Positions 13,316 through 26,956 are shown, counted from the stretch's first letter. The stretch is DNA of 64,000 nucleotides from Mesaphorura yosii (GCA_009869945.1 WIXG01000001.1:806001-870000), one strand, 5' to 3'. Notes: generated by a model from the sequence alone, not told the origin. Made by a program: numbers and translations.

Positions 13316-16287
13316 TTATTTTCTCATGTCCAAGGGCGCTGACGCTGATTGGCTGTTTTCATTCAGGCTCACTTGGTCGTGAGATTTCAGCTCTTCATCA
13401 CGACGCGTTGCTAGCAGCTGAATAAAATTGACATGGCAGATAAAAGGCATAGGATAAAGCATTTCATCCTTACGCATTGAATTTAATCTTACCCAATCCA
13501 GAAAGTATGGTGACAGCCTCACTCCATTTGGATAGTTGGCGAAATGTGGCGCTGCAGGGTAGATGACATCCCCATTCTGGAATGGCTGCGCTGGAAGGTT
13601 GTCCAGGACCCGGCCCTCAACAGGGCCAATGTCGGCACGCTTTCCGTGTGCACCGAAGCAAGAGTGTCCAAACCGACTGCATCCAGCTGCAAGCAAAGAA
13701 ACGAGTGAATTCACGTTGTTGTGGTCGGTATGTTGTCAATATCTGCGTTCCAGTCTCATTAAATAACGGATTAACCGTCTGCTTCACCACTACGCAATCC
13801 TAATCTAGAGCACTCAAGCATGAAAATGTTGCGTAACGCGGGAACCGCGGAAGACAATATGCATGGTGGGTATGATGGTACTCGGCTTTTCCAAGAGTTT
13901 GGCTTTCCACGACAGAATGGATGGTGGCTGGATTTTATTTACAGTAATGGGTGCGGATGCATAAGCTATAATCTTATATTTCAATGAACTGCGCTAATGC
14001 TTACGAGGGTGTGCATCAGCGCACAAAATATAATAATGACTATAAATAAGCCAATAGCTTCACCTTAGCCTCTCGCTTTCTCCGCTGCAAAGCACTCACG
14101 CAGCTTATTTGCATAAACCCATCAGCGACATCATGTTATTGTTATTACGGCGGTGCGAGATGATGACATAAGAGTACTTGGAAGACGTTAACTCCATATC
14201 ACAACATGATTCCATCACCGCCATTCCCGTCTTCTCATTATATAGCACCATCTACCAGGAACCATGCACACGCCGCGGCAAAAAGAACTTAAGATGCGTA
14301 AGCTCGTAATCCCTAATCTATTATAATCCTTACTCGTCGTCTTCATTTTTCAAAAAAATTGAGATTGAGCATTATGCGATAAATAATTCACATTTTCGTT
14401 CAACTTGTTGCTTTCCGCCTTTCACCGCCTCTCTTATCGGCAGAAAATGTCAATTCCCAAGTCACGTACAAAATGGAAAATTGGATAATGCCAGGGCGTA
14501 GCTGATAGGATTAGAATATTGAAAACAGGGTCGGCGCGTGTAAGCAATCCAAATGAAGCATCCACCTTACTCGCGACGAGACAGAGACAGACACGAACTC
14601 TGAGACAGCCTTGACTCCAAGAACGGAAAGGCGAATGAAATTATGACAGACTGCGCTGAATCAGGCATTAAGTACTGACATTACGCTTGGATAAGTTTTA
14701 TCCAGCGAGAAAGCTGGTATTATGACTAGATATGGCACAGCGCATGAGTTATGCAGTGTTTCACGAATTTTTTGCCTCAATTGCCGTAGTTTACTTTCTC
14801 TTTCCAGGTATTACGACACAAGAACGCAGTTGGAATTTCAAAATGTGAAAGTTGAGCACTCTGCTGTCACTTTGACTGTCTCACAGTCGTCGCATTTGCG
14901 ACGATTGAGGTAAGATGAGAATTTATGCCCCGCGTTTTATTGTATGGAACTAATGCATTTTTCTATTCCCTCTGTTGTCAAATTAGGTTGTCACTTTCTC
15001 GGCGGAGTGAAGCTTCTCAATGGACACCGACACTTCCCTTCCTCATTTCGAGTGAGTGCCTCACATCGCTTAAAACTCCGCAGTTAATTAATTACAGCTT
15101 TTGTGCAACGCAGCAGGGCGTGGGTGTAAATAATGAGCGGTACTATACAGCAGGATGGGAAGAATTGGAAAACTCGAAAATTTGCGTGGGATGGCAAAAT
15201 GGTTGAGGAATTCGTTTTGCATTGTCGAGGAAAAGGTCGCAGGCGGGGGTGAACTCAGGATCACTTGCGATTCTTTGTGATTGTCTTAAATCACGGTATG
15301 GAAGGAATACAGTGCAAAAAGACCACACTGTAGCCTGGAAAATTTCCAATGTGAAAGCGGCAACCGCGGTGACGAAATCCCAAAGCAATCCTAGAAAGAA
15401 GCTCATTCCCCATTCAAGGCTGATTTACAGCAGCTGTGGCATTGGAAATTGCAATAATAAATTTCAAAAGTGATTCACAAAACGTAAGGCATTATTTTGT
15501 TTTTCGTGGCCTACGCAATTTTACAAACATGCTTTCCACTTTCCTCTGTAAAAATGCAATTTCCTATTTTCCTCAGACATAAATGTGAAGCTGACTGAAA
15601 GGGACAAGCGTCCCAGTTTGTGGCCTTGCTTTCTCTCGCGGTGGTGCCTCACATTCCACTGGCGTTTGGCATTTGTAGGTGTTAGCATCGACAGTGTGGG
15701 CATCATGCTGGCATTTAATAAACTTTTGACACTTTTCATGCAAATAGCGAATGAGTTCAACTCGAATGCAGATCCGCTGATTTTGCCAAGCCAGAGCGCA
15801 TGGTAGAGCATAATTTTTGCAAATTGACTTTAAACTGTGAGATTCCAATTAAAATAGTTGATGAACTTTGAAATTTGTGGAAACTTTTTACGGACCGCCG
15901 CGATTATCAAATTATGAGAGTTTAAACTCCTCCTACGCATAATAAGAATGAAATCGCCAAGTCCAGACACTGCGATTTGAAGCCTGGAAATTGCTCGATA
16001 ATAGCTTAAATGAGTGTTGAAAACAATTCGTAGTTATTTCTGTGCATTTTCTGGTAGCCCATGCAAAAGGCTGGGCAAATCATCATTCAGACAAAAGATA
16101 ATTGCTTTTTGTAAGAATACAAAAGCATCGAGACGGAGAAATGTGTGTAGAGTCTCACAGTGCGCTTACCTTCAACCTGAGCAACGCCGGAGAACAAAAG
16201 AATGGCGAATGTGATGGCTGCAACTGCCACGGCGGCATGGACGCGAACGTGACCCAGTCTTTGTGAAATGTTCGCTTGGTGCTTCAT
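13316..16287 (-). CDS. CCHa2: CCHamide-2-type neuropeptide precursor
   Basis: Second CCHamide precursor, on the minus strand. Exon 1 (16287-16170) encodes a signal peptide with an Ala/Val/Ile-rich core ending GVAQVEA. After a 2.5-kb intron, exon 2 begins at 13686 and completes the Ala codon, then encodes GCSRFGHSCFGAH-GKR, a classic CCHamide-2 core (FGHSCF) with amidation Gly and dibasic site. About 50 further residues follow, ending SPYFLDW at a good GTAAGA donor (after 13493). If that donor is used, one or more 3' exons remain unidentified. If it is not, the frame runs to a stop at 13316 and gives 162 residues. The 3' end is therefore uncertain. The signal/hormone intron has the same position and phase as in CCHamide-1, which supports descent from one duplicated gene. 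Confidence 0.88.
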
Positions 16288-19200
16288 GTTGTTGCTGCGC
16301 AATTTGTTAACTGGAAGTATTTCTGGTTGGAGAGGTTCGTAGGAATCCCTGTCGAATGTGTTTAACCTAAAATGTAAATGTAAATTACCAGATCATATCA
16401 TAACATTGCACGTCGGAGTTCTAAGCTGCCCATAGGATTGATATTCTTTTTAATGGCGAGGCGCTCATATTTATTGAGTCGTTTAGATACAATGCTGACT
16501 ACAGTCAATCAAAAAGTGCATAATTTCATTATGGTTCAATTTAACATCTCGTTGTACTTTTCTGCTGTGACGCAGAAAGACCTTACCTAATTTATACAAA
16601 GAATCTGCGTCAAGTTGGGTTTGTGATGAAATTACGACATATTCATCTTTTCTTGGAAACTACGGCATACGTCATCAGAATGGCGGACAATATCCGATCC
16701 CTTATACCACACTGTGTATGCATAACAGAAGCTCTGGCACAATAATTGCATCCCAAACTTCGCCTGAATGCACTTTTAGTTTAATTCGCGTAATACAATG
16801 AAAGTCATTCATTCGGAATCAAGTAAGCACGTTCTCCAGGTAAAATTACACACACTTTTACGCTGACAACTTAATTCTGCCTTCTGCCAGCAGAAATTAA
16901 CACGCGAGACTCGTCACCGAACCAGTCATCATCGTACACGCTAGCTTTTGCAAAAAACTTCTTCAAGAGACTTGCAATGGCAATGGAAAGTCAAAGATAA
17001 AGACAATGAAGCTTTTCTACAAGTATACATGGTTATGATGGCAGAATAACTTGCCACGTCAGACTCGTGTGCGTAAAAGTTCAAACAAATGATGTGACAC
17101 AACAATTTGCACTCTGTCCGTCTCCTGTCAAATTACTTGAGAACAACACCACACTCGACGCGGCAGAGATTCTATTATTAGTGTGGAGTCTAACACGCGT
17201 ATCCTTGTAATTTACGTAATTTTTGACAGACTTTCTGATCTGACATGCCGCGACCTGCACCGCACCAGGACATGACAACCCGGGTTATTAATCTAGCGAT
17301 AAGCTGGCAGCCATGGCCTCCAAATTTTCCAAAGTAGAAATCCAATATGCATATGAAATTTCAAAGTTGTCGCAAAATCTAGCAAATGTTGTTTTGTTGT
17401 CAACTTAAAATTGGTTTGACATTGAAGTTAAGGCCATTAACTTTAATCTTGATTTTACAATGTCAATCTGACTAATGACGTTTGTCATATACGCAAGAAA
17501 AAAAACGCAAGAAGTCAAAAGTATGAAATTGACGTACCTTGGAGAGCAGATCGCGGGTGAATCTTCTGGTTTGATTTACAGAGTGCTGCGAGCAAATATG
17601 TTCTTGTGTGATGTGTGTGTCTGGAGTCTTGTCCTTTTTCGCAGGGGACGGTTTGGTAATTGCTAGTTTCCGGTCGTCAGCGTCGGCGAGTTGTCACTGC
17701 TACTGGTGTGCTGCAAAGTGTTGGAAGCCAAGAGTCAAACGCCAAAGTGTCGCAGAACTCCCCAACTTTCTCCACTTTTATTCACACTTTCTCTTCTCTT
17801 GTGTCTGTGGGACGGGTACAACGCGATCCGTACCTCTGAAATGCGTAATTCTCCATTAACTACTTGTTTCACCACAGCACTACAATGCAATACAACCATA
17901 CGAGCTATGCAATCCACTTTACTTGCTATTGGTGGTGAAAACGTCGGGAATAAAACCCAAGCTGCTGTATTCAGTCAATTATAATATGGCGTCGCAGAAC
18001 ATGAGCGCAGGGCACGGGTACAACCTTCGTCGTTGTTACACGTCATGGCCTTCCTCGTGTTTCACATTGGCGAAAGCAATGAAGCAGGAAAATGAATTGA
18101 CTTTTGACGTCTCCACCAAACATGTCATCCGAGGCAGATTAGTATTCCAACACAAGCTGGCGGACGTGCGTAATTGAAATGAGGTTATGCTTGATGTTTT
18201 GCTCGAAGATTGAATTCATCAAATAAGGCTGCGGCTGAGATTAAAACTTCGACTTCAACGGACATAAGGATTGAGATTAGAAGGTCCGGCCTCCGTGCTG
18301 GAGAGCGTACCACGATTTAAACACGCGATTTCATTTATCGTTTTTGCTGCGGAATATTGACATTTAAACTGGAAGTTGGAGGAAGGCGTTGGCGGCTAAT
18401 TGCGTCTAACGATGCAACTTTGCGGAAGTCCAAAGTTTGTGCAATTGGAAGTTGGAATTTCACATTTTCAATCCCCTAAAAACAGAACCGTTATATTATA
18501 TTGTATGCATTCTTTTGACAGGCGGGAAGGAGAAAGCATTCCCTGTGTAAACATGTACCAATATCCGTGTATTACGCGTCACGATGAAATGAAAACATGA
18601 TGGGCTTACACGTTAATCTGTTACAGTTACATGATCGGGACAGGAACAAGAACAGACGTTGCTGCCTATTAAAGAAGAACGTGGAGGAGGAAGTCAAAAT
18701 TCGAAAAGAAGTGTCAATCTTCTATTGCGCATTTAAGTAGCGTCTATCGAGCTCACCGGACGCATACTAGCGTTACCAGTACATAAATTACGGCTAAAAG
18801 TCGTAGGAAGTGAGTGCATAGGAGTGACACCATTTGCAACCCATTTCAATGAGCCAAATTTAGTTATCCAGAAAACACCATAAAAAGTTCAAAAGCTGGC
18901 GATTGGAACTTGATGACTACATTAATTTGATTTCACTCTGGGTTTAGTAGTTCATAGATTCATTCTGACGCTGACGCTGAGGCTGCCAGTGTGTGGGCTT
19001 GGGTCCGCGTCGTGAGTCGGCTATGAATCCATAAAGCGAGGACGCGAATGTACTGGCTGAAAAATTGTGTGGAACCATACGCCATAAACACATTACGTGT
19101 CATTGTGTCTCTGTCTTTTATTCAGTCACCGCGCACAATATTAAAATAGTAGTAATAAACGCTGACTGACAATGATTACGCGCGACATGATTTACAACCT

Positions 19201-20527
19201 TGATCAGGGATTTTGACTCTTTCACATTACGTCCGCACGTCCAACTTTTTATTGTTGTGAGTGAAGCCTTCACCACGCGTTTAACGACAACGGCTTTGGG
19301 TTTATTATTACGGCTGCTGTGTTCTGGGATTTAATAAACTTTTCTTGCGACAACGGCGACAAGCGACAAACTGCTTGCTTGCTACGGACGCAGATGGCTT
19401 GGCTTGACTGACATTCAATGCGGTTTTCGACCACTTGTCTGTCTCCGCTGTGGTTGGATGACTGGATGCGTAAACGCTAAAATAACAATGACACTTGAAC
19501 CTCATGTTGACTCACTCGTGATGTACCGAAAATTTTCGGGTTTTAAATTCAAATCCGTGATTATAAAGACGCAACTGTCGCATTCCGAGTGACTCAACTC
19601 GCACACAGAAAGAAGGAGCGAATTCGTACTGGGTGGGCGTATTGTTGATGGCGTTTGCTGACGGTGCGCTGTAATGGCCCAAAATAATAAATTGCACCTT
19701 AAAGCTGTACCGTCATCTCAAACCAGGTCGCATGATTTAATGAGATGCATTATTGCATTTTCGAAATATATTTAATGCCCACACGAGGCAATAAAGAGAA
19801 ATGCCTTCCGTTCGTTATCTTGAAGCAGAATGCAGCACCTGAGACAGAGTTCACAATTTATTGCACAAATCATGACATTTACATGAAGTGGCTGGTAGAT
19901 TCTGTGTCTGATGTAATGTATAGTTTAATAACGCGAGATGTTCCTTTTACTGATTATTGACACTTTGATTAAACTCGTCCTTTATTCTTTGTTCATCAGC
20001 CATTACCGCTTTTACGGGTAAATTGTCGTAGGCGAATGTAAAAACAAAATTTCTCCCAGCACAGGCACAAAGTCCACAGAGTTTTCAATTCCAGCGAAGG
20101 TTGACTTGATTATGCTAATGTTTTTCTCACTTGGTTCTTTCCCGTGTATTTTGCCTGCTTGTGGATTGAGTCTGTATTCCTGTGCCTGTAAGATGAAAGA
20201 ACGCGAACAGAAACTTTTACATATTTTGCAGAAGCCAAGGCAAGATCCCCGTATGTATGAATCCTAATTATTTGAACCAAAAGCCTGGCAGCACGCGATT
20301 TCATTACATTTTCTCAGCCCTGTGGTTTCGGGGCTTTATTTTATTAAAATTAACGTCTCACATCATCTTCGTCATCGTCGTGATTAACATGGAGACATCT
20401 CTAAGATTTTCATTCTACAAAGTTCTTCGTTTCTGCTTACGTCGTAGTATTTACTAAGACAGAAACAGCAAGAGCCTCGAGCTGAATAAATCAAATTTGT
20501 GACTACGCGTGTTTCGTGTGGTTCCAT

Positions 20528-21116
20528 GTTACCTTGGCGAATTCCAATTTGGCGAAAAAAGCCAGTTTGGCGAATGACAATTCTTAGCAAAAAGGAAGAC
20601 TGGCGAATCAATTTGTTACAATATTTTTGCTCTTGTCAGAGTGGCGAATTTAGAAGTTAATTTTTGAAATCAGGTGTACATAAAACAATTGGCCAATCCA
20701 CTTCTTAAAACTCATGTAATTAAAACGAGTGTTGTAGGAACCGCATATTTGAACAGGTTTATGAGAATTGTGGTAGTGTCAGGTCGACCAACAACTTCGG
20801 GTCTGGAAAATTGGATTCATTTGCTTCGTGAAGACGTATTTATTGTAAGAATCTGCCATTTGAAGCGACAATTCATGGAATACACTTAACGACACAATGA
20901 ACAACTTGAGCCTGATACCAAGTGACGAGATGCAGGTCTACCAAGCTGAGGTTCGGAAGCACCCCAAGGTATCAATTAGTGCATGAGTACTCTCAATCTC
21001 AACCAAAGTGGTGAATGCGTTAAAGCCGAAATGGCGAATTCGCCACGTTGGGTTTTGAGCAATTCGCCACCTAAATGTCCAACTCGAAATTTAATTTAGA
21101 AATTCGTCAAGGTAAC
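20528..21116. mobile_element. MITE-like element with terminal inverted repeats
   Basis: The left end GTTACCTTGGCGAATT is matched in inverse orientation at the right end by AATTCGTCAAGGTAAC (15 of 16 positions pair). Several copies of TGGCGAAT lie just inside the left end (near 20536, 20549, 20566, 20600 and 20641), and inverted copies lie near the right end (21032-21070). Clustered subterminal repeats within short terminal repeats are typical of non-autonomous DNA transposons. No transposase is visible inside and no convincing target-site duplication was found, so the family is unknown. Confidence 0.5.
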
Positions 21117-22066
21117 CAGTCACCGTTTCGTGTTTGTCGCTGCGGTGTGGTTGGACGGATACCACAACATTATCCATTATCGTTCGTGGTTCGCACTTCT
21201 TTTTGCGTAATTAATGAAATCACATGCAAACTTGTGGCAAAGTCCCTACTCTCATTCTTGAGTTATCCTCATACATTTGCTAAAGATTGCAATCAAATTA
21301 AAATGCTATTTTGGACCATCAATTTGCTGAATGTGCAGTCTGCTCTTTGAAGAAATTGTGAAACAAAAGCGAGCTTCTTGATAGTGCTTTCGTCATAATT
21401 AGTGCTCTATTTGTTGTTTTTTTCCAACGGTGGAGTCTTGCATTGTCCATGTTCTTAAGCGTATGAGAATATACACACCATATCTCCAACCATTCGTACG
21501 ATTCTGATGCAGTTCTTTGCTACTGATCGACAATAAATGCAATGGATTATTATACCTTAAATGTGATACCCTAAGGCCAGGATCTGAATTTTAAATTAGG
21601 CACCACGTAATAGATGAGATTCCAATTCGAGGTGAAATTCCAGACGATGGAACGCAATTCCATTATTTGGTCTTGAAGACGCCATTGACTTGGGAATTCT
21701 TTCATCATTATTACAGCGAGGAAATTTGCAAAGGTGAACCTGCTTGGGTTCTTTCTCAATAAAGCCAAAATAAAAGCACGAAATTTTTTGTGTTCAAACT
21801 AGTGTTCGAAACAACTTTAGCATTTATAGCTTTCATCTTGTCTTTTTGCTAATTGCGGAGAGACAATGACACAATTGTTCCGTTCCAATCATGTCGCCAG
21901 AAATTTGACACCGCGTACTCATACTGCACTTTCAACTTGACTTGTTCTAATTGAAGAAATTTGGTCCCATTGTAATATTTTCTAATTCCAAAATATACAT
22001 GTTCCTTAAAATGAAGGTGGATGTTCGCAGCAGCAACGAATCCAATGCAGTGAATACAAATATGGA

Positions 22067-22072
22067 TTTATT
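22067..22072 (-). terminator. Poly(A) signal of DAAM
   Basis: AATAAA on the minus strand, about 60 nt beyond the DAAM stop codon. Confidence 0.5.
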
Positions 22073-22132
22073 AAATGCCTTAAATGATCCGTAAAAAAGG
22101 TGAACTTGTACTACAAAAGTCTGTTTTCTAGT

Positions 22133-25100
22133 CTAGTGAATTCGCTCCCTCGATTTCCTACATCTCTTCTTTTTGGTATGGTCCAAGTCAGAAAATACAT
22201 CTCCTGCAAAGGAACATAAAGGTTTGATATTATCGCAGTGATTGACAATTACGTAATGAATATTGCATAAATGCCGTCAACTTTGTTTCGTCTTCTCGCC
22301 TCTCATTGTCCCACGCATACAACGCACAAAGCCCTTTAATAAGTAGCAAATTTTGTTTGTGTCAAACCTGTTCTCAATGCAGATATTAAGTCATCAAACT
22401 CATTGTTTCCGTTGCTGGTGGTGCTCGTCGCTGGCTCTTTGGTCTTCGCTTGTCTCCTCAACTATTTTACGACCACAAAACAATGGAGTAATTAAAGCGC
22501 ATTGATTGGGTCCTTGAATTATTCAATTGTTAATGATATTTTTATATTTGTTCTTGCTTACAGTGCTTTGCTGCTGCTGCTGCAACTCTTCGTCACGTTT
22601 CTTCTTTAACCTTCTGAGGTTCTCCATTTTAGCCTCGGTTAATATGTTCAGAAATTGGTCGAATATCGTAAAGAACTCGTCAATTTGAGTGTAATCTTCA
22701 CCGAAGAGGGCGACAGTTTCAGAAAACTGCAAGAAGGATAAACTAAACTCCTATGTCTATTAAAAGATGCAAATAATCTTTACCTTCCGCTTCATCTGGT
22801 TAAACTGTTTCTCCAATGACTCGATTTTGTACTTGGCTTCAAGCGACTCTTCCTTTTGTTGCAGACCAGTTCGAAGATAAACCATATCTTTCTCCAAGTC
22901 TGGCAGACTACAATAAAAAATTGACAATGAATTTTGACGAGCAAGACCATGGCCATCAGAATCCCGGTTTATGCTTCATGGTGTGCCTTGAGATTACCTG
23001 ACTTTTGCCGCTTCCTTCACCGTTCTTATTTCATTTTCTACGGACATCACTGCCGGGTACTTTTCCTCAATTTGATTGACTAAATAGTTGACCAGTGTGA
23101 TTTTACAAGTTGACTTTGTGTCAGCGAGTCTTGTTAAAGACGAGAGCTTGAACCCTGACGCATTTCCTCTGCCACCTAACAACGTCATGTCATGCAGAAC
23201 TTTAGTATTTTCCTTTCTTTTAAATGGCGGTAGATACTATTTGGAGCGGAGTTTACCTTTGTTCATGTAATTGCCCAAACTGAGCACGAGCTGCAAAATT
23301 CTCATGAACTGCTTGCTTGTTTGAAGCTCATTACAGGCTTTGATGACATTGCTAATCTTCCATTGGAGATCCTTCGACAGCCCCGGAAATCTTTTCCGAA
23401 ACTGCAAGCTGCGGAGTCGTTCTTCGTATCTCGGAATTCTGAAACGCAATATCAACCGTTATTAAAATTCAAAAGTATCACATCACGGCGATCACGGTAA
23501 TTACACGTACCTGGACACTTTCAACAAAAATGTGTCTGCTCTGGCAAAGAACAGCTCGTCCTCTTGATGCTCCTCGAGTAATGCTTTCTCCTCCGAAGTT
23601 GGTACAAACTTGAGCAGCTGGTCAATCATATCAATTGGCAGTTGGTCTTTCGTATCCATGCTTTCGATCACCTTGCACAATTCTTCATCGCTCATTTTTA
23701 ATTTCGACAGCAGAATTGTACAGTTTTGAGCACGACGTGAATCAATGAGTGTAAGCATCTTCCGTTGCTGAACTTGGGTCTGCTCGCGTGAGTCCTGAAT
23801 ATAAATGAAGAGTAAGACGTAAGCGAAACGCGAGTAGAGCAAAATACTGATATTAATTTACCGAGATTCCATTCAGCAGAGTTGAGGTTTTGGCAGAGAA
23901 GAGTCTGTCAATCTCCTGCAGGTCGAGATCTTCATATTGTTCCTGAATATTCCACCAAATCGTGCCAGGTTGTATTTTAGATTCAGGAAGTTTTGACCAA
24001 TTAAACGACTTCAACGGCGTGCTTGAGCTTGGAGGCTGCTTTCCCTTTGGTTTTTGACTCTGCGGCAGCATTCCAAACATTGGCGGTGGAGGAGGAGGCG
24101 GACCACCAACGCAACCATTTGGCATAGGCGGAGGAAATTTACTTGAAGGAGACAGAATAGGAGAGGAAGTCGCGTTTGCTAAGGATGTCTTGAGAGATTC
24201 AAATCTGTTTTTAAACTGCGCATCTTGTGATGAACCGAATACTTTGTCAGCATCGATGCTTGCAATTGGAGAGGTCGCGATGCTGGCATCGGAAACTGAG
24301 CTCGCGTTATTGTGACCATTCACGAGTGCCGTCTGCAATTGTGTGACTACTTCTTGATACTTTTCTCTGCCGACTATCAGTTCAGTCATTAGCTGCTCAA
24401 TTTCTCCATCCTTAACGTTTAATTTCTCAAGAAGCTCGCCATTTTCACGCTTCAGTGACTCGACATTGCTCTCTAAGGCAATTAATGTATCAGTTGCTAG
24501 CCTGTGGACGAAATCATGTTATCATTTGACTGACATAATTTCTGGCGCCGCGCCGCATGCATCAGAAATCAACTCTACATAATCATTGGGCTTACTTCTG
24601 TACGAGATCTTCGACGATAATTGCATCGTGGACGTTATAAGCATCTAACGTAATCTGCTGTACTAGTTTGTCAATAATGCCCCATCTTTGATCTGAAACG
24701 CCGAAACAAGATTGTGTTACTCAATCTTTTGTTTGACCAAGTAACAAACATCATGTAAAACAAGTTTTCTTACCACTTGCTCCCATAATCAGTAAATGCA
24801 CTAAAGTTGAGCTGAGACAACTGTACTCGCTCGAATGCGTCAACTTCTCACAAAGCAGAGCCAAAACTTCATTCAAATTAGTAAAATCAATGTGCACTAA
24901 ATCAAACTTTGCGGCATACTCCTTCTCGTCTTCGATCCTCATCTCGTCGAAAAAGTTCAAGTGCTTGACAAGCGTCGCGGACTCGGAGAAGGCATTCCTC
25001 AACTTATCTATGACTGGGATGATGCCTAGCATTAGCAATTCGTAGCGAAGGTGAAGTCTAAACTCCAGGCAGGACTGGCCGGGTCCGTAAGAAAGTATTG

Positions 25101-26956
25101 CGTTTAGAAATGAGATTATGGCAGTTTTGATGTTCACTTGAAGCTTATAGTTAATATTGTCAGTGCTGAACTGCTCCTTGAAAGGATGATGATCCAACTC
25201 CGTCACTAACGTCTGGAAAGGAAGAAAAGGCGCTTTTGAGTCAACTCGCTGTGGTGTGAATGAATCTGAAGCCGAGTGTGAGTTGTTCCTACCTGAAACC
25301 TTGCCCGTTCTCCGTACCATTCTTGATAGTAATTGACTGCGTTAAGTACTTTTCGGTGACCACCTGGGACTAGACAGACTGCACCCAAAATTTCCAACAC
25401 ATCGATTTTGACTTTTGCATCAGCAAGCGAAAGAGATTGTGAAATGATGTTGAGTGCATTTGGATGCGCAAGCACAAAGGCTCGTCCAGAACTGTTGTTC
25501 AAAAGTGCCTTCAAACAACCAATTGCTGAGTTTTGTAGCAAGTGGTCCAAGCCATTTAACTCTAAGAATCTTTGCACAAACGAATTGGGCTGCGTTCTCA
25601 ATGATGTTTTCAATGAATCGTAAAGCTTTGTGGACTGCTTGGCAATTGGGATGTTCATATTTTGCTGGAAAACGTTTGACAACATGAAGTGATATTCTTT
25701 CTCTACGCTATAAAATGTGACTTGCTTGCTTACCGATAATCTATCGATGTAATACTCTGGAGTGTAGTTAAATAGCACTTCCTGTTCCTGCAACACATCG
25801 ATAGTGATTGGATTATGAATTCCATACAATAGACAACGATGCCATTACGAAACTAAACTTCAAATCTTAATGAAATGAGTTTTAGATTGTGTTTTTGGGA
25901 AATACTTTTATTTTGTGAAGAATTGGAAGCAGATGCCATGTAACATTATCGCACGCATCGGGTTGTATCGCCCAACTAAAAGATAAAAACGAAGAAAGCA
26001 CTTACATTTACTTTCGAGCAGTAAATCTGCCATTTCTTCTCAAGTGGTAACTCCAGCATCGTGATTTTGTTCTCTTGTGTGAGATCCAGTTCGTCCTGAA
26101 AGACGAGTGAGTGTGCAACATAAGTGTCAGCACACTCTGAGGCTCCCTTTGCCACCAAAGATAATGGGAACTAGAATTGGAAACTTACCACAATTGAAGC
26201 AAATTTGACACATATTTCGTTCGTATCCGCCGGCATCGGAAGTTCCAGGGGCGATTGCAGTGGCTGAGGTGTTGAGATCGTCTCGATCAAATCTCTGACG
26301 TCCTTCCGACCAAAACAATGCAGCAGTGTCGCCCACATTCTGTTGGCAATGTTGGTCAGTTGGATTTGGAGGGATTCGGTTGAGAGTCTGTGACTGGAGC
26401 CTCTGAAGAGATTTCTAGCTCTCGCGAACACCGAATGACTCGACTCGGGTTCCGAATCGGAAGCTAAATTTGTACTTTCACTTTGCACAGTTCCACTGGA
26501 GGATTGCTGATTGCTTATCCTTATTCGTACATCTTCACTGTCACGCTTTCGATGTTCTGAGTTGTCACACTGATCACTAGATTCACGTGGGATACTTCCG
26601 CTCACTTTTGTGCTGAGCCACTGTCTCGTCGCACTGAACTTAGCTTGAGAGCGATTTGAGAAAGAATTGGACGTTGAACTTGAGCTTGAGAAAGAAAAGA
26701 AAGACGATGACGCGGCCTCTGGATGAAATCCCGAAGAAGAACCGTTCACATTCGAAGGAATATTTCCACAATAGTCCACGACAACTGACTCGATTGTACT
26801 GCAACTACCCGCAAATCCGTGGCTGTGTCTTAATTCCTGCCCAGTGTCCTGGTTCCGCTGATGCTCCGAAGAGGAGGTCGATGGCCTTCGCACGTGTTCG
26901 ATCCAGGAAGACCATCGTTGCTGGAGGTTACTGGCGATCTGTACCAGCGGAGACAT
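22133..26956 (-). CDS. DAAM: DAAM formin (Dishevelled-associated activator of morphogenesis)
   Basis: Formin that nucleates and elongates unbranched actin filaments downstream of Rho/Dishevelled. Fourteen exons give 1185 residues: 26956-26189, 26095-26006, 25787-25734, 25664-25293, 25212-24774, 24692-24596, 24501-23862, 23794-23511, 23438-23257, 23175-22998, 22907-22784, 22726-22562, 22461-22368 and 22203-22133. In order: a Ser-rich N-terminal extension of about 230 residues; the DAAM signature DELDLT...[10 protein letters not shown] opening the GTPase-binding/FH3 region, with [10 protein letters not shown]; a coiled coil; a short FH1 with one run of seven prolines; FH2 from [13 protein letters not shown], with [10 protein letters not shown]; a Gln-rich stretch; and the DAD autoinhibitory motif [15 protein letters not shown] with a basic [11 protein letters not shown] tail. 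GBD-FH3 and DAD together imply normal autoinhibition. The start is the first ATG in the long first frame; an upstream exon cannot be excluded. Confidence 0.95.

Larger units (their letters stand above)
16288..22132. other. Gene desert between CCHamide-2 and DAAM
   Basis: I see no gene here. It holds the presumed upstream region of CCHamide-2, the inverted-repeat element at about 20.53-21.12 kb, and the short 3' UTR of DAAM. Scattered open frames of up to 97 codons lack recognisable motifs. Confidence 0.5.
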
